In this document: piece after piece, positions 1 through 5,498 of the stretch | Layout: each line of letters begins with the position of its first letter | Position numbering within the stretch: the stretch's first letter is position 1 | Source: CAYZAW01 sp964476505 | GTDB taxonomy: Bacteria > Bacillota > Clostridia > Christensenellales > CAG-138 | Reading direction: 5' to 3' | Length of the DNA stretch: 5,499 nt | Assembly: GCA_964476505.1 (NCBI GenBank) | Contig: CAYZAW010000080.1 | Coordinates: 1 to 5,499, forward strand | Translations under genes and position numbers: made by a program | The notes under the pieces: model-generated | What the model was told of the DNA's origin: nothing | Database searches by the model: none | Seen by the model: the letters and a program-made list of their open reading frames with translations, nothing else

Positions 1-1
1 T

Positions 2-373
2 AATTTTATTATATGCGATAAGACGGAAAAACCTGTTGGTATGATAAGCTTATATAATATCCATGATGGGGAAGGCGAACCGGGGCGTCTTGCATCCTTT
101 GGGTCTGCACCGCAAAACATAGAGGCGTGTCTATTGATAAATGATATTGGTTTTGAAGAGTTTGGCCTTAACAGAATGGTGGGTTGTGTTGTAGCCCAAA
201 ATACAAAAGTAATCAGCATGCAACAGAAAATTGGCTTCGTATTTAATGATAAGATTGATGTCTGGGATAATCTCCATGTGCGTTTTGCTAAATTGGAACG
301 AGCAGAGTACATGGCGCGTCGAAATAAACTATATGAAAAGGTGTATAAAGCAAGTAGATTAACGCAAGTATAG
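2..373 (+). CDS. GNAT-family N-acetyltransferase, 5' end outside the window
   Basis: C-terminal part (about 123 residues visible) of a probable acetyl-CoA-dependent N-acyltransferase of the RimJ/RimL-like GNAT type; the substrate cannot be told. The reading frame is open from the left edge, and the codons before the first ATG (position 41) already encode a typical GNAT beta-hairpin (FIICDKTEKPVGMISL). That ATG has no convincing ribosome binding site, so the gene almost certainly starts upstream. Next comes the segment IEACLLINDIGFEEFGLNRM, which fits the strand and helix before the acetyl-CoA site. Then VVAQNTKVISMQQKIGFVF gives the family's usual Asn followed by a 'KxGF' ending. The last 40 residues are charged and helical. 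Stop is TAG at 371-373. Codon use is AT-rich, unlike every other gene here. The GNAT assignment rests on pattern recognition; substrate and cellular role are unknown. Confidence 0.72.
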   Translation, partial: NFIICDKTEKPVGMISLYNIHDGEGEPGRLASFGSAPQNIEACLLINDIGFEEFGLNRMVGCVVAQNTKVISMQQKIGFVFNDKIDVWDNLHVRFAKLERAEYMARRNKLYEKVYKASRLTQV

Positions 374-503
374 TGCAAACATAGAAATATCCTCAAATTA
401 CAATTCAGCTCTTGAAGGGTACCAATGGACATCAACAAAATTGGGATAAATCACTGATTTTGTGTAAACTCGGAAATCAATAAGATAGACAAAATTTTAT
501 TGG

Positions 504-534
504 GGCTGGGATGCCGGAAATCGGCATCCCAGCC
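504..534 (-). terminator. Hairpin between converging genes, probable hppA terminator
   Basis: A perfect 13-bp inverted repeat (504-516 and 522-534, arm GGCTGGGATGCCG) closes a 5-nt loop (517-521). It starts 46 bp past the hppA stop. Read on the minus strand, the stem is followed by CCAATAAAATTTT, so the T run is displaced by about 9 nt rather than directly adjacent. On the plus strand four G-U wobble pairs could lengthen the stem outward, but only a weak T-rich tail (TTGGTTGCATATT) follows. It may end transcription in both directions; efficiency is uncertain because neither side has a classic U tract. Confidence 0.6.
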
Positions 535-580
535 TTGGTTGCATATTAGCCGTATCCGGCTGGCATGTCAAGGGCGGAGA

Positions 581-2530
581 CTACCCAAACAACGGCGCAA
601 ACAGCAGCGCCACAATACTCATCAGTTTAATCAAGATATTCAGCGACGGCCCGGCGGTGTCCTTCAGCGGGTCGCCCACGGTGTCGCCGGTGACTGCCGC
701 GGCATGCTCCGGCGTGCCTTTGCCGTTTTCCTCGATGGCTTTTTTTGCGTTGTCCCAAGCGCCGCCGCTGTTGGACATTTGGATAGCCAACAGTACCCCG
801 CTAACCGTTGCGCCGATCAGCATGCCCGCCAGCGCCTCCTTGCCGATGAAGCCCATCACAACGGGGCTTGCTACTGCCAATAGACCGGGAACGATCATTT
901 CCTTCAACGCGGCGGCAGTGGCAATATCCACACAGCTGGCGTAGTCCGGCGTGCCCGTGCCTTCTAACAGGCCGGGAATCTCAAGGAATTGGCGGCGCAC
1001 CTCTACGATCATGGAGCCGGCTGACTTTCCAACAGCATCAATGGCTAAAGAGGAAAACAGGTATGCCAGCATTCCGCCAATGAGTATCCCCGCAATAACG
1101 TAAGGATTAAGCAGGTCAACGGCCGTTAAACCAACGGTGGTGCAATAGGAGGATAACAGCGCCAGCGCCGTCAGCGCAGCGGAGCCGATGGAAAACCCCT
1201 TACCGATGGCGGCGGTGGTGTTGCCGATGGAGTCCAACTTATCGGTGATCTCCCGAACGGAGTGGGGGAGATTGCTCATCTGTGCAATGCCGCCCGCATT
1301 GTCCGCAATGGGGCCGTAGGCATCTACGGCGATGATGGCACCAACGGTTGCCAGCATGCCAACGGCGGATAGCGCTACGCCAAACAGCCCGGCGGATGCA
1401 TACGCAAGAATCACCGCCGCCGCGATCACGATGATGGGGATAGCGGTGGAGCGCATGCCTACGGAAAGCCCCGCAAGGATGTTGGTGGCGGAACCGGTTT
1501 CGCTTTGCTCCACAATGTCCTTCACGGGCTTGAATTCGCTGGAGGTGTACCACTCGGTCACGATGCCGATCACCACGCCGGAAGCTACGCCGGAGAGGAT
1601 GGCAAAAAAGTGATTGAGCGCACCCAGCATGTAACGGTCTAAGAGGAATGCCCCAATCAATAAGATGGCCATACTGATGTAAGTGCCGGTCATCATAATA
1701 CGCTGGGGATTGCCGTTTTTGAGCGCTTTTACGCAGAATATACCCAGTATGGCGGCAAATACGCCAAGCGCCGCAACAGCGATCACAAAGCCAACGCCGT
1801 CTTTTGCTAAGGCAATGCCGCCCAACAGCAATGCGGATACGATGGAGCCCACATAGCTTTCAAACAAGTCCGCACCCATACCGGCAACGTCGCCTACATT
1901 GTCGCCAACATTATCTGCAATTACGGCAGGGTTCCGTGGATCATCCTCCGGGATGCCCGCCTCAACCTTGCCCACTAAGTCCGCGCCCACATCCGCCGCC
2001 TTGGTGTAAATACCGCCGCCTACGCGGGCAAACAATGCTACCGAGCTTGCGCCTAAGGAAAAGCCGGTGCACATGGCAACGTCTTCAAAAATCAAATAAA
2101 CAACGGCAAGCCCGGCAAGACCCAAGCCTACCACGCAAAGCCCCATGATAGCGCCGCCGGTGAACGCCACGTTTAACGCCTGCTTTTCAGAGTGCATGGC
2201 GGCTTGCGCCGTACGGGCGTTGGCAGAGGTGGCGCTTCGCATACCGATGAACCCGGCAATGACCGAGAGCAGTGCGCCCGCTAAAAAGCAGACCGCTACC
2301 CGCCAGCCCATGCTGGGAATTACAGTCAAAACCACCAGCATGACTGCGGCAAAGATGGCGATCACCTTGTATTCCCGGCGTAAAAACGCCATAGCGCCGG
2401 TGCGGATGTAGCCGGATATCTCCCGCATGCGCTCGTTTTCTACGGGCTTTTTATCGTTGGCGCGCAAAAAACACAGCGCAATACAAAGAGCCAACAGTGC
2501 CGCCCCCAATGCGATCAGCAGATAGGTCAT
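581..2530 (-). CDS. hppA: Membrane-bound K+-dependent cation-pumping pyrophosphatase
   Basis: Complete 649-residue membrane-integral pyrophosphatase, which couples PPi hydrolysis in the cytoplasm to Na+ and/or H+ export. It is hydrophobic throughout, with the family's many membrane helices. Hallmarks are the substrate loop DVGADLVGKVE (180-190), the acidic EDDPRNP (195-201), DNVGDNVGD (206-214), GGAWDNAKK (589-597) and GDPLKDTAGPSLN (619-631). Ala440 and Gly443 in GNTTAAIGKG mark the K+-dependent class (the K+-independent class has Lys and Thr). Glu224 in DLFES sits where Na+-transporting members carry their ion-gate glutamate; Arg169 and Lys635 match other channel residues. The length is at the short end for the family. 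The start ATG is preceded by GGGAGGG (2536-2542), and the N terminus runs straight into a membrane helix. Na+ versus dual Na+/H+ transport cannot be settled from sequence. It follows sigF by 192 bp but appears to have its own promoter. Confidence 0.95.
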   Translation of the reverse strand: MTYLLIALGAALLALCIALCFLRANDKKPVENERMREISGYIRTGAMAFLRREYKVIAIFAAVMLVVLTVIPSMGWRVAVCFLAGALLSVIAGFIGMRSATSANARTAQAAMHSEKQALNVAFTGGAIMGLCVVGLGLAGLAVVYLIFEDVAMCTGFSLGASSVALFARVGGGIYTKAADVGADLVGKVEAGIPEDDPRNPAVIADNVGDNVGDVAGMGADLFESYVGSIVSALLLGGIALAKDGVGFVIAVAALGVFAAILGIFCVKALKNGNPQRIMMTGTYISMAILLIGAFLLDRYMLGALNHFFAILSGVASGVVIGIVTEWYTSSEFKPVKDIVEQSETGSATNILAGLSVGMRSTAIPIIVIAAAVILAYASAGLFGVALSAVGMLATVGAIIAVDAYGPIADNAGGIAQMSNLPHSVREITDKLDSIGNTTAAIGKGFSIGSAALTALALLSSYCTTVGLTAVDLLNPYVIAGILIGGMLAYLFSSLAIDAVGKSAGSMIVEVRRQFLEIPGLLEGTGTPDYASCVDIATAAALKEMIVPGLLAVASPVVMGFIGKEALAGMLIGATVSGVLLAIQMSNSGGAWDNAKKAIEENGKGTPEHAAAVTGDTVGDPLKDTAGPSLNILIKLMSIVALLFAPLFG

Positions 2531-2609
2531 GGTATCCCTCCCTGTTCTGTTTTCATCGTGTTGTTAAACGTCTCATCAGATGTAGTGTTTGCAGAAACAA
2601 GAAATATAC

Positions 2610-2630
2610 GCAATGCTATATTATCATTGC
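2610..2630. promoter_or_regulatory. Dyad over the hppA -10, possible operator
   Basis: GCAATG (2610-2615) and CATTGC (2625-2630) form a 6-9-6 inverted repeat of 21 bp that covers the whole -10 region of the hppA promoter candidate. Binding of a dimeric regulator here would block RNA polymerase. The dyad is seen directly in the sequence; the operator role is inference, and no regulator gene is in the window. Confidence 0.35.
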
Positions 2631-2651
2631 AAAAACAGGGCATACTGTCAA
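2620..2651 (-). promoter_or_regulatory. Housekeeping-type promoter of hppA
   Basis: On the minus strand a perfect -35 TTGACA (2646-2651) is followed by a 17-bp spacer and AATGAT (2623-2628). This hexamer is directly preceded by TGC, an extended -10 (TGn). An overlapping GATAAT (2620-2625) is closer to consensus but would need a 20-bp spacer. Transcription would begin near 2614-2616 and give a leader of about 85 nt before the hppA ATG. I see no known riboswitch in that leader. Confidence 0.6.
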
Positions 2652-2722
2652 TCATTTCTATCCATAATCCGTTATTCAAATTTCCTATGCCTCATTGAAC
2701 CCGCCAATAAACAGCCCCAAGA

Positions 2723-3463
2723 TCAGCCTTCTTGAACGGCCTCGCGCAGCTTTCTAATGATTCTGTTTTCCATACGGGAGATCTGCACTTGGGATACCCC
2801 CATCAACTGTGCGATCTCCGACTGGGTCTTATCCTGAAAATACCGCAGGAATATCAACTGCCGTTCCCGGGCTTCCAGCGTGGAAAGCAGGTCCTTTAAG
2901 AGGATGCGGTCTACCATCTGCACATCCGGCGCGCTTTCCTTTTGCATTTGATCCAAAAGTGTAGTATCGGAATGCTCGTCGTACAGAGGCTCAAACAGAG
3001 AGATATGCGGTCTGGCGGCCTCCAGTGCCATGGCAACGTCTTCCGGCGCGGCCTCCAGCGCTTTTGCCAGCTCCGCAATGCCGGGGTCCCGCCCGAGACT
3101 CCTGCGGAGGCGTTCCTGCGCGGCGGCTGCTTTGGAGGCAAGCTCCTTTAAAGAACGGCTCACCTTCACCATGCCGTCGTCCCGCAAAAAGCGCTTGATC
3201 TCTCCCGCGATCATGGGAACGGCATAGGTGGAAAAACGCACGCCAAAGCTGGCCTCGTAATGGTTGATGGCCTTTACCAGTCCAAGGCAGCCGATCTGGT
3301 ACAGGTCGTCATACTCGATTCCCCGGCCTAAAAACTTCTTTACGATGGATTTTACCAGCGCGGTATTATGGGTGACCAAATGCTCCATGGCGGCGGCGTC
3401 CTGCTGCTGCGCGGCTGCAATAAGCGTCATCACCTCTTCGTGGGGCAGGGGAGCCGCATCCAT
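2723..3463 (-). CDS. sigF: Forespore RNA polymerase sigma factor SigF
   Basis: Complete 246-residue sigma-70 family factor that directs early transcription in the forespore. Region 2 spans about 26-96 and includes DDLYQIGCLGLVKAI (52-66, core binding) and FSTYAVPMIAGEI (78-89), near-identical to the SigF/SigG group. Region 3 follows (about 97-175), with VKVSRSLKEL at 99-108. Region 4 (about 185-242) ends in a helix-turn-helix, TQSEIAQLMGVSQVQISRME, which contacts the -35. SigF and SigG are close paralogues; the position behind spoIIAA-spoIIAB identifies this one as SigF. Its ATG overlaps the spoIIAB stop by one base (TAATG), with GGAGG (3471-3475) upstream inside spoIIAB, so translation is probably coupled and the ratio of sigma to anti-sigma is fixed. 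Slightly shorter than the 255-residue Bacillus subtilis protein, mostly at the N terminus. No clear terminator follows the TGA stop. Confidence 0.95.
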   Translation of the reverse strand: MDAAPLPHEEVMTLIAAAQQQDAAAMEHLVTHNTALVKSIVKKFLGRGIEYDDLYQIGCLGLVKAINHYEASFGVRFSTYAVPMIAGEIKRFLRDDGMVKVSRSLKELASKAAAAQERLRRSLGRDPGIAELAKALEAAPEDVAMALEAARPHISLFEPLYDEHSDTTLLDQMQKESAPDVQMVDRILLKDLLSTLEARERQLIFLRYFQDKTQSEIAQLMGVSQVQISRMENRIIRKLREAVQEG

Positions 3464-3897
3464 TATTCAGCCTCCGTCCCTTGAAAGCGCTTTTCCATGG
3501 TAACGGTTGTGCCTTTGCCAAGCGCGGAGGCGACCGTTACGTTTTGCATGAATGTTTCCATCACCGTAAAGCCCATACCGCTTCGCTCCAGTTCGGGGTG
3601 GGTGGTATAAAAGGGCTGCCGCGCCAGCTCCACATCCGCGATTCCCCGGCCAAAATCCTGCACGGAAATAGAACAGGCGTTCTCCTTTACGCCGCAGCGG
3701 ATCACAATGCGTCCGCTGCCGCCCTCGTACCCGTGAATCACGGCGTTGGTCACGGCCTCAGACACGGCGGTGCGCACGTCGGAAAGCTCCTCCAGCGTTG
3801 GATTGCATTGGGCGATGAATGCGGCTACCGCCGCCCGGGCAAAGGCTTCGTTTTGAGACAGGCTGGAGAACTCCAGCTGCATTTCATTGCTGTACAT
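3463..3897 (-). CDS. spoIIAB: Anti-sigma F factor and serine kinase SpoIIAB
   Basis: Cytoplasmic GHKL-fold protein that binds SigF as a dimer and phosphorylates SpoIIAA with ATP. With the chosen start it has 144 residues, against 146 in Bacillus subtilis. The N box is SEAVTNAVIHGYE (46-58), with catalytic Glu47 and Mg-binding Asn51. The G1 box is DFGRG (81-85), the second glycine box ERSGMGF (104-110), and GKGTT lies at 127-131. Arg21 corresponds to the arginine that contacts SigF and SpoIIAA. An in-frame ATG at 3910-3912 would add five residues (MRGIF), but only AAGGA two bases away precedes it. The ATG at 3895-3897 has AGGGG seven bases upstream and gives MYSNEMQLEF, which aligns with the known MKNEMHLEF start. 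The gene lies 26 bp after spoIIAA and shares one base with sigF. Confidence 0.95.
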   Translation of the reverse strand: MYSNEMQLEFSSLSQNEAFARAAVAAFIAQCNPTLEELSDVRTAVSEAVTNAVIHGYEGGSGRIVIRCGVKENACSISVQDFGRGIADVELARQPFYTTHPELERSGMGFTVMETFMQNVTVASALGKGTTVTMEKRFQGTEAE

Positions 3898-3923
3898 AAA
3901 AATACCCCTCATTCCTTATGTCT

Positions 3924-4229
3924 TTAAACGCGCGAAACCAGCGAGTACAGGCCGGACATTTTAAAGATACGGTCAACGGAATCCGGCACGCCGGTGACCG
4001 ACAGGCTGCCGCCGCGCTCCGTTAACAGCCGGTATCTGCCAAGCACTACGCCCAAGCCGGCGCTGTCCATGAACCCAACGTCTTGCAGATCCAGGCAAAG
4101 CTGGCGTACGCCCGGATCCAGTATCAGCGCGTCCAGATCGCTCTTTAACCCCGTGGCGGCATGATGATCCAGCTCCCCTGTCAGCCTTACGGTAACGGTC
4201 TGTCCCTGCCGTGTTGCATGAAGCTCCAT
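3924..4229 (-). CDS. spoIIAA: Anti-anti-sigma factor SpoIIAA
   Basis: Complete 101-residue STAS-domain protein, first gene of the spoIIA operon. Unphosphorylated SpoIIAA binds the SpoIIAB-ADP complex and frees SigF; SpoIIAB phosphorylates it and the phosphatase SpoIIE (not in this window) reactivates it. The STAS strand and turn RLTGELDHH (15-23) is almost identical to the Bacillus subtilis protein. The phosphorylation loop FMDSAGLGVVLGRY (53-66) places the target serine at Ser56 (Ser58 in B. subtilis). FKMSGLYSLV near the end closes the fold. It stops about 15 residues before the B. subtilis protein, so it lacks that variable tail; the core domain is intact. A very strong purine-rich ribosome binding site, AAAGGAGGAGGAG (4236-4248), precedes the ATG. 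Confidence 0.95.
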   Translation of the reverse strand: MELHATRQGQTVTVRLTGELDHHAATGLKSDLDALILDPGVRQLCLDLQDVGFMDSAGLGVVLGRYRLLTERGGSLSVTGVPDSVDRIFKMSGLYSLVSRV

Positions 4230-4275
4230 GTAATACTCCTCCTCCTTTTACCGCACCGGCGGCAAATCCTTATGG

Positions 4276-4305
4276 ATATTCGCGTACAGACGTGTCATCC
4301 CCTTT
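4276..4305 (-). promoter_or_regulatory. SigH-like promoter candidate for the spoIIA operon
   Basis: On the minus strand AAAGGGGAT (4297-4305) and CGCGAATAT (4276-4284) are separated by 12 bp. The published SigH consensus is RnAGGAwWW, 11-12 bp, RnnGAATww. Spacing and the GAAT core fit; there are two mismatches in the -35 and one in the -10. Transcription would start about 40 nt before the spoIIAA ATG. In known spore formers spoIIA is transcribed by SigH with Spo0A, so the position is as expected. I see no clear Spo0A box (TGTCGAA) nearby. Confidence 0.45.
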
Positions 4306-4326
4306 GAGGAAATAAGAGGGCTTTTG

Positions 4327-4386
4327 GGGAATACCCGCGAGTATTCCCGAAGCGCCGGATTCCTCCGAATGAAGCATTCCCAAGCG
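4327..4386. repeat. Dyad and repeated ATTCC/GGAAT elements between divergent promoters
   Basis: GGGAATAC (4327-4334) and GTATTCCC (4341-4348) form a perfect 8-6-8 inverted repeat of 22 bp. The right arm is part of AGTATTCCCGAAGCG (4340-4354), which recurs with one change and one missing base as AGCATTCCCAAGCG (4373-4386). The repeat starts are 33 bp apart, about three helical turns. Between them ATTCCTCCGAAT (4359-4370) is a smaller dyad. The cluster lies between the outward-facing promoter candidates of spoIIAA and the solute-binding-like gene, where a shared regulator could bind. That role is inference. Confidence 0.4.
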
Positions 4387-4403
4387 TAAACCCGGTTATA
4401 CCC

Positions 4404-4431
4404 GCATGGATAAAAAAAACGGGCATATAGT
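4404..4431 (+). promoter_or_regulatory. Weak promoter candidate for the solute-binding-like gene
   Basis: GCATGGA (4404-4410) and CATATAGT (4424-4431) are 13 bp apart and loosely resemble promoters of the sporulation sigma factors E and G (-10 elements of the CATACA or CATnnTA type). Each box has mismatches, and no good TTGACA/TATAAT pair is visible in this stretch. A run of eight A lies in the spacer. Transcription would start about 20 nt before the ATG. The choice of sigma factor is speculative. Confidence 0.22.
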
Positions 4432-4455
4432 TGTATGTAGCGGGAGAGGGGAGGA

Positions 4456-5382
4456 ATGCAGGTGAAACGATGGAACTGGTGGCTGCGGGCAACCGTAGCG
4501 CTTTTACTGACGGCATATCTGCTGCTTGCTCCCGCGCCGCTTCTTGCGGTGCTGCGGGAGCGGCCGTATTACGACTGGCTGGCCGGGGAGCGGGAGGCAG
4601 AAAGCGGCGTGCTCACGGTATGGCATGTGGTGGATTTCAAGCCCTATCAGGGCAGCTTGACCGCATATTTGGAAAGCATTGCCGCCGTATACGAAAAGGA
4701 GCATTCCGGCGTGTACATCCAGGTAACGGGCATGGACGCGACGCGTATGCAGGAACGGCTGGAGCGGGGCGAGCGCCCGGATGTTTGGTCGTTTTCGGGG
4801 CGGCAGGGCATGCCTGCGGGCGTAAGCGCCATAGAAGCGCCAACCGTTACCTATGCGGGCGAATTGGCCAATTTAACGGAAAACGGGCAGGTGACGGCGG
4901 TTCCCTATTGCCTGAGCGGGTATTACTTACTAGGAAACGCCGTGCAGCTGCAACGGCAGCAGATCACATGGCCAACAGAGCAGCCGGAGGAGGCGCTTTT
5001 AGAGCGGGCAAGGCAGGCGGAGGAGGGGGATTTCAAGGCCGGGCAGGCGCCCGTATACATTGGCGACGCGCGGATGGCGGGAGACTTATCCCGTAAAACC
5101 GCCCAGGAGGGCTTTACGCTTTTAGCGCTGCCGTTAGGGCCTAAAACGGATCAGGTGCAGTATTTGGCGATGCATGCTGGCGCAGAGGGCTTCCAAAGGC
5201 AGCACGGTACGGCACTGATAGAAAGCATCCTGCTGCCGGAAAGCCAAAGCAAGCTGACGGCGTTGGGCTTGATACCCGCCGTGGAAACGGGCTTGGAGCT
5301 GCAATACGCCAACAGCCAGATGCAGGCGCTGTACGCGGCGTATCGCGCGCCGCAGCTGATGCGGCAGGAACAGCCGTCGTAA
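4456..5382 (+). CDS. Membrane-anchored solute-binding-protein-like protein
   Basis: A 308-residue protein resembling family 1 extracellular solute-binding proteins of ABC sugar transporters; true function unknown. A short basic start (KRWNWWLR) precedes one hydrophobic segment (about 12-32) that can act as an uncleaved anchor or signal peptide. There is no lipobox, and the only cysteine (152) lies deep in the fold. Family-like pieces are LTVWHVVDFKPYQG (53-66), ESIAAVYEKEHSGVYIQV (73-90), RGERPDVWSFSG (104-115), VPYCLSGYYLLGN (149-161) and QSKLTALGLIPAV (264-276). It is roughly 100 residues shorter than usual for this family, mainly in the second half. The ATG used here has only a loosely spaced Shine-Dalgarno; a GTG at 4462, seven bases after GGAGG (4450-4454), is an equally good or better start and removes two residues. 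It is divergent from spoIIA, and no permease or ATPase gene is in the window. Confidence 0.75.
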   Translation: MQVKRWNWWLRATVALLLTAYLLLAPAPLLAVLRERPYYDWLAGEREAESGVLTVWHVVDFKPYQGSLTAYLESIAAVYEKEHSGVYIQVTGMDATRMQERLERGERPDVWSFSGRQGMPAGVSAIEAPTVTYAGELANLTENGQVTAVPYCLSGYYLLGNAVQLQRQQITWPTEQPEEALLERARQAEEGDFKAGQAPVYIGDARMAGDLSRKTAQEGFTLLALPLGPKTDQVQYLAMHAGAEGFQRQHGTALIESILLPESQSKLTALGLIPAVETGLELQYANSQMQALYAAYRAPQLMRQEQPS

Positions 5383-5417
5383 AGGAACGAACGGCAGAAG
5401 AAACAAATGCCCCGTGG

Positions 5418-5446
5418 TTGCCCTTTCGTGGAAAATGGAGTAAACT
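5418..5446 (+). promoter_or_regulatory. Promoter candidate for a gene beyond the right edge
   Basis: TTGCCC (5418-5423) and TAAACT (5441-5446), 17 bp apart, resemble a housekeeping promoter with four of six matches in each box. The following stretch has no gene but ends in a Shine-Dalgarno-like AAGGGAG (5492-5498), so a plus-strand gene probably starts within a few bases after the window. GTATC (5461-5465) and GATAC (5480-5484) form a small dyad in its leader. Confidence 0.35.
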
Positions 5447-5491
5447 ATATTGCATGAATAGTATCCTGCGGGTATTGTATGATACGCGCAG

Positions 5492-5498
5492 AAGGGAG
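5492..5498 (+). promoter_or_regulatory. Ribosome binding site of the next gene
   Basis: AAGGGAG at the extreme right edge is a good Shine-Dalgarno match with no start codon after it inside the window. It indicates that a plus-strand coding region begins just past position 5499. The product cannot be known. Confidence 0.4.

Noticed and set aside
41..373. ATG at 41 as the true start of the acetyltransferase
   Set aside because: The frame is open to the left edge and already encodes a typical GNAT hairpin before this ATG, which also lacks a ribosome binding site.
500..1613. Several plus-strand open frames opposite hppA (for example 657-944 and 1332-1613)
   Set aside because: They are antisense to a well-conserved, complete hppA gene, have no ribosome binding sites, and their proteins show no recognisable family; such shadows are expected in GC-rich coding DNA.
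2531..2615. A riboswitch in the hppA leader
   Set aside because: The leader of about 85 nt shows no conserved riboswitch core I can recognise and no terminator-antiterminator pair.
2911..3503. Open frames overlapping sigF on both strands
   Set aside because: They lie wholly or mostly inside the conserved sigF gene in other frames, with arginine- and proline-rich or low-complexity translations and no start signals.
3481..3927. A 148-codon plus-strand frame opposite spoIIAB
   Set aside because: It mirrors the conserved spoIIAB gene; the translation has no recognisable domain and no ribosome binding site is present.
4295..4516. A 73-codon minus-strand frame across the divergent intergenic region
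   Set aside because: It starts inside the solute-binding-like gene on the other strand, lacks a Shine-Dalgarno sequence, and covers the promoter and repeat region; no family resemblance.
4431..5096. A 221-codon plus-strand frame overlapping the solute-binding-like gene
   Set aside because: It is an alternative frame of that gene, rich in Gly, Arg and Ala as expected from out-of-frame GC-rich DNA; the other frame carries the signal anchor and family motifs.
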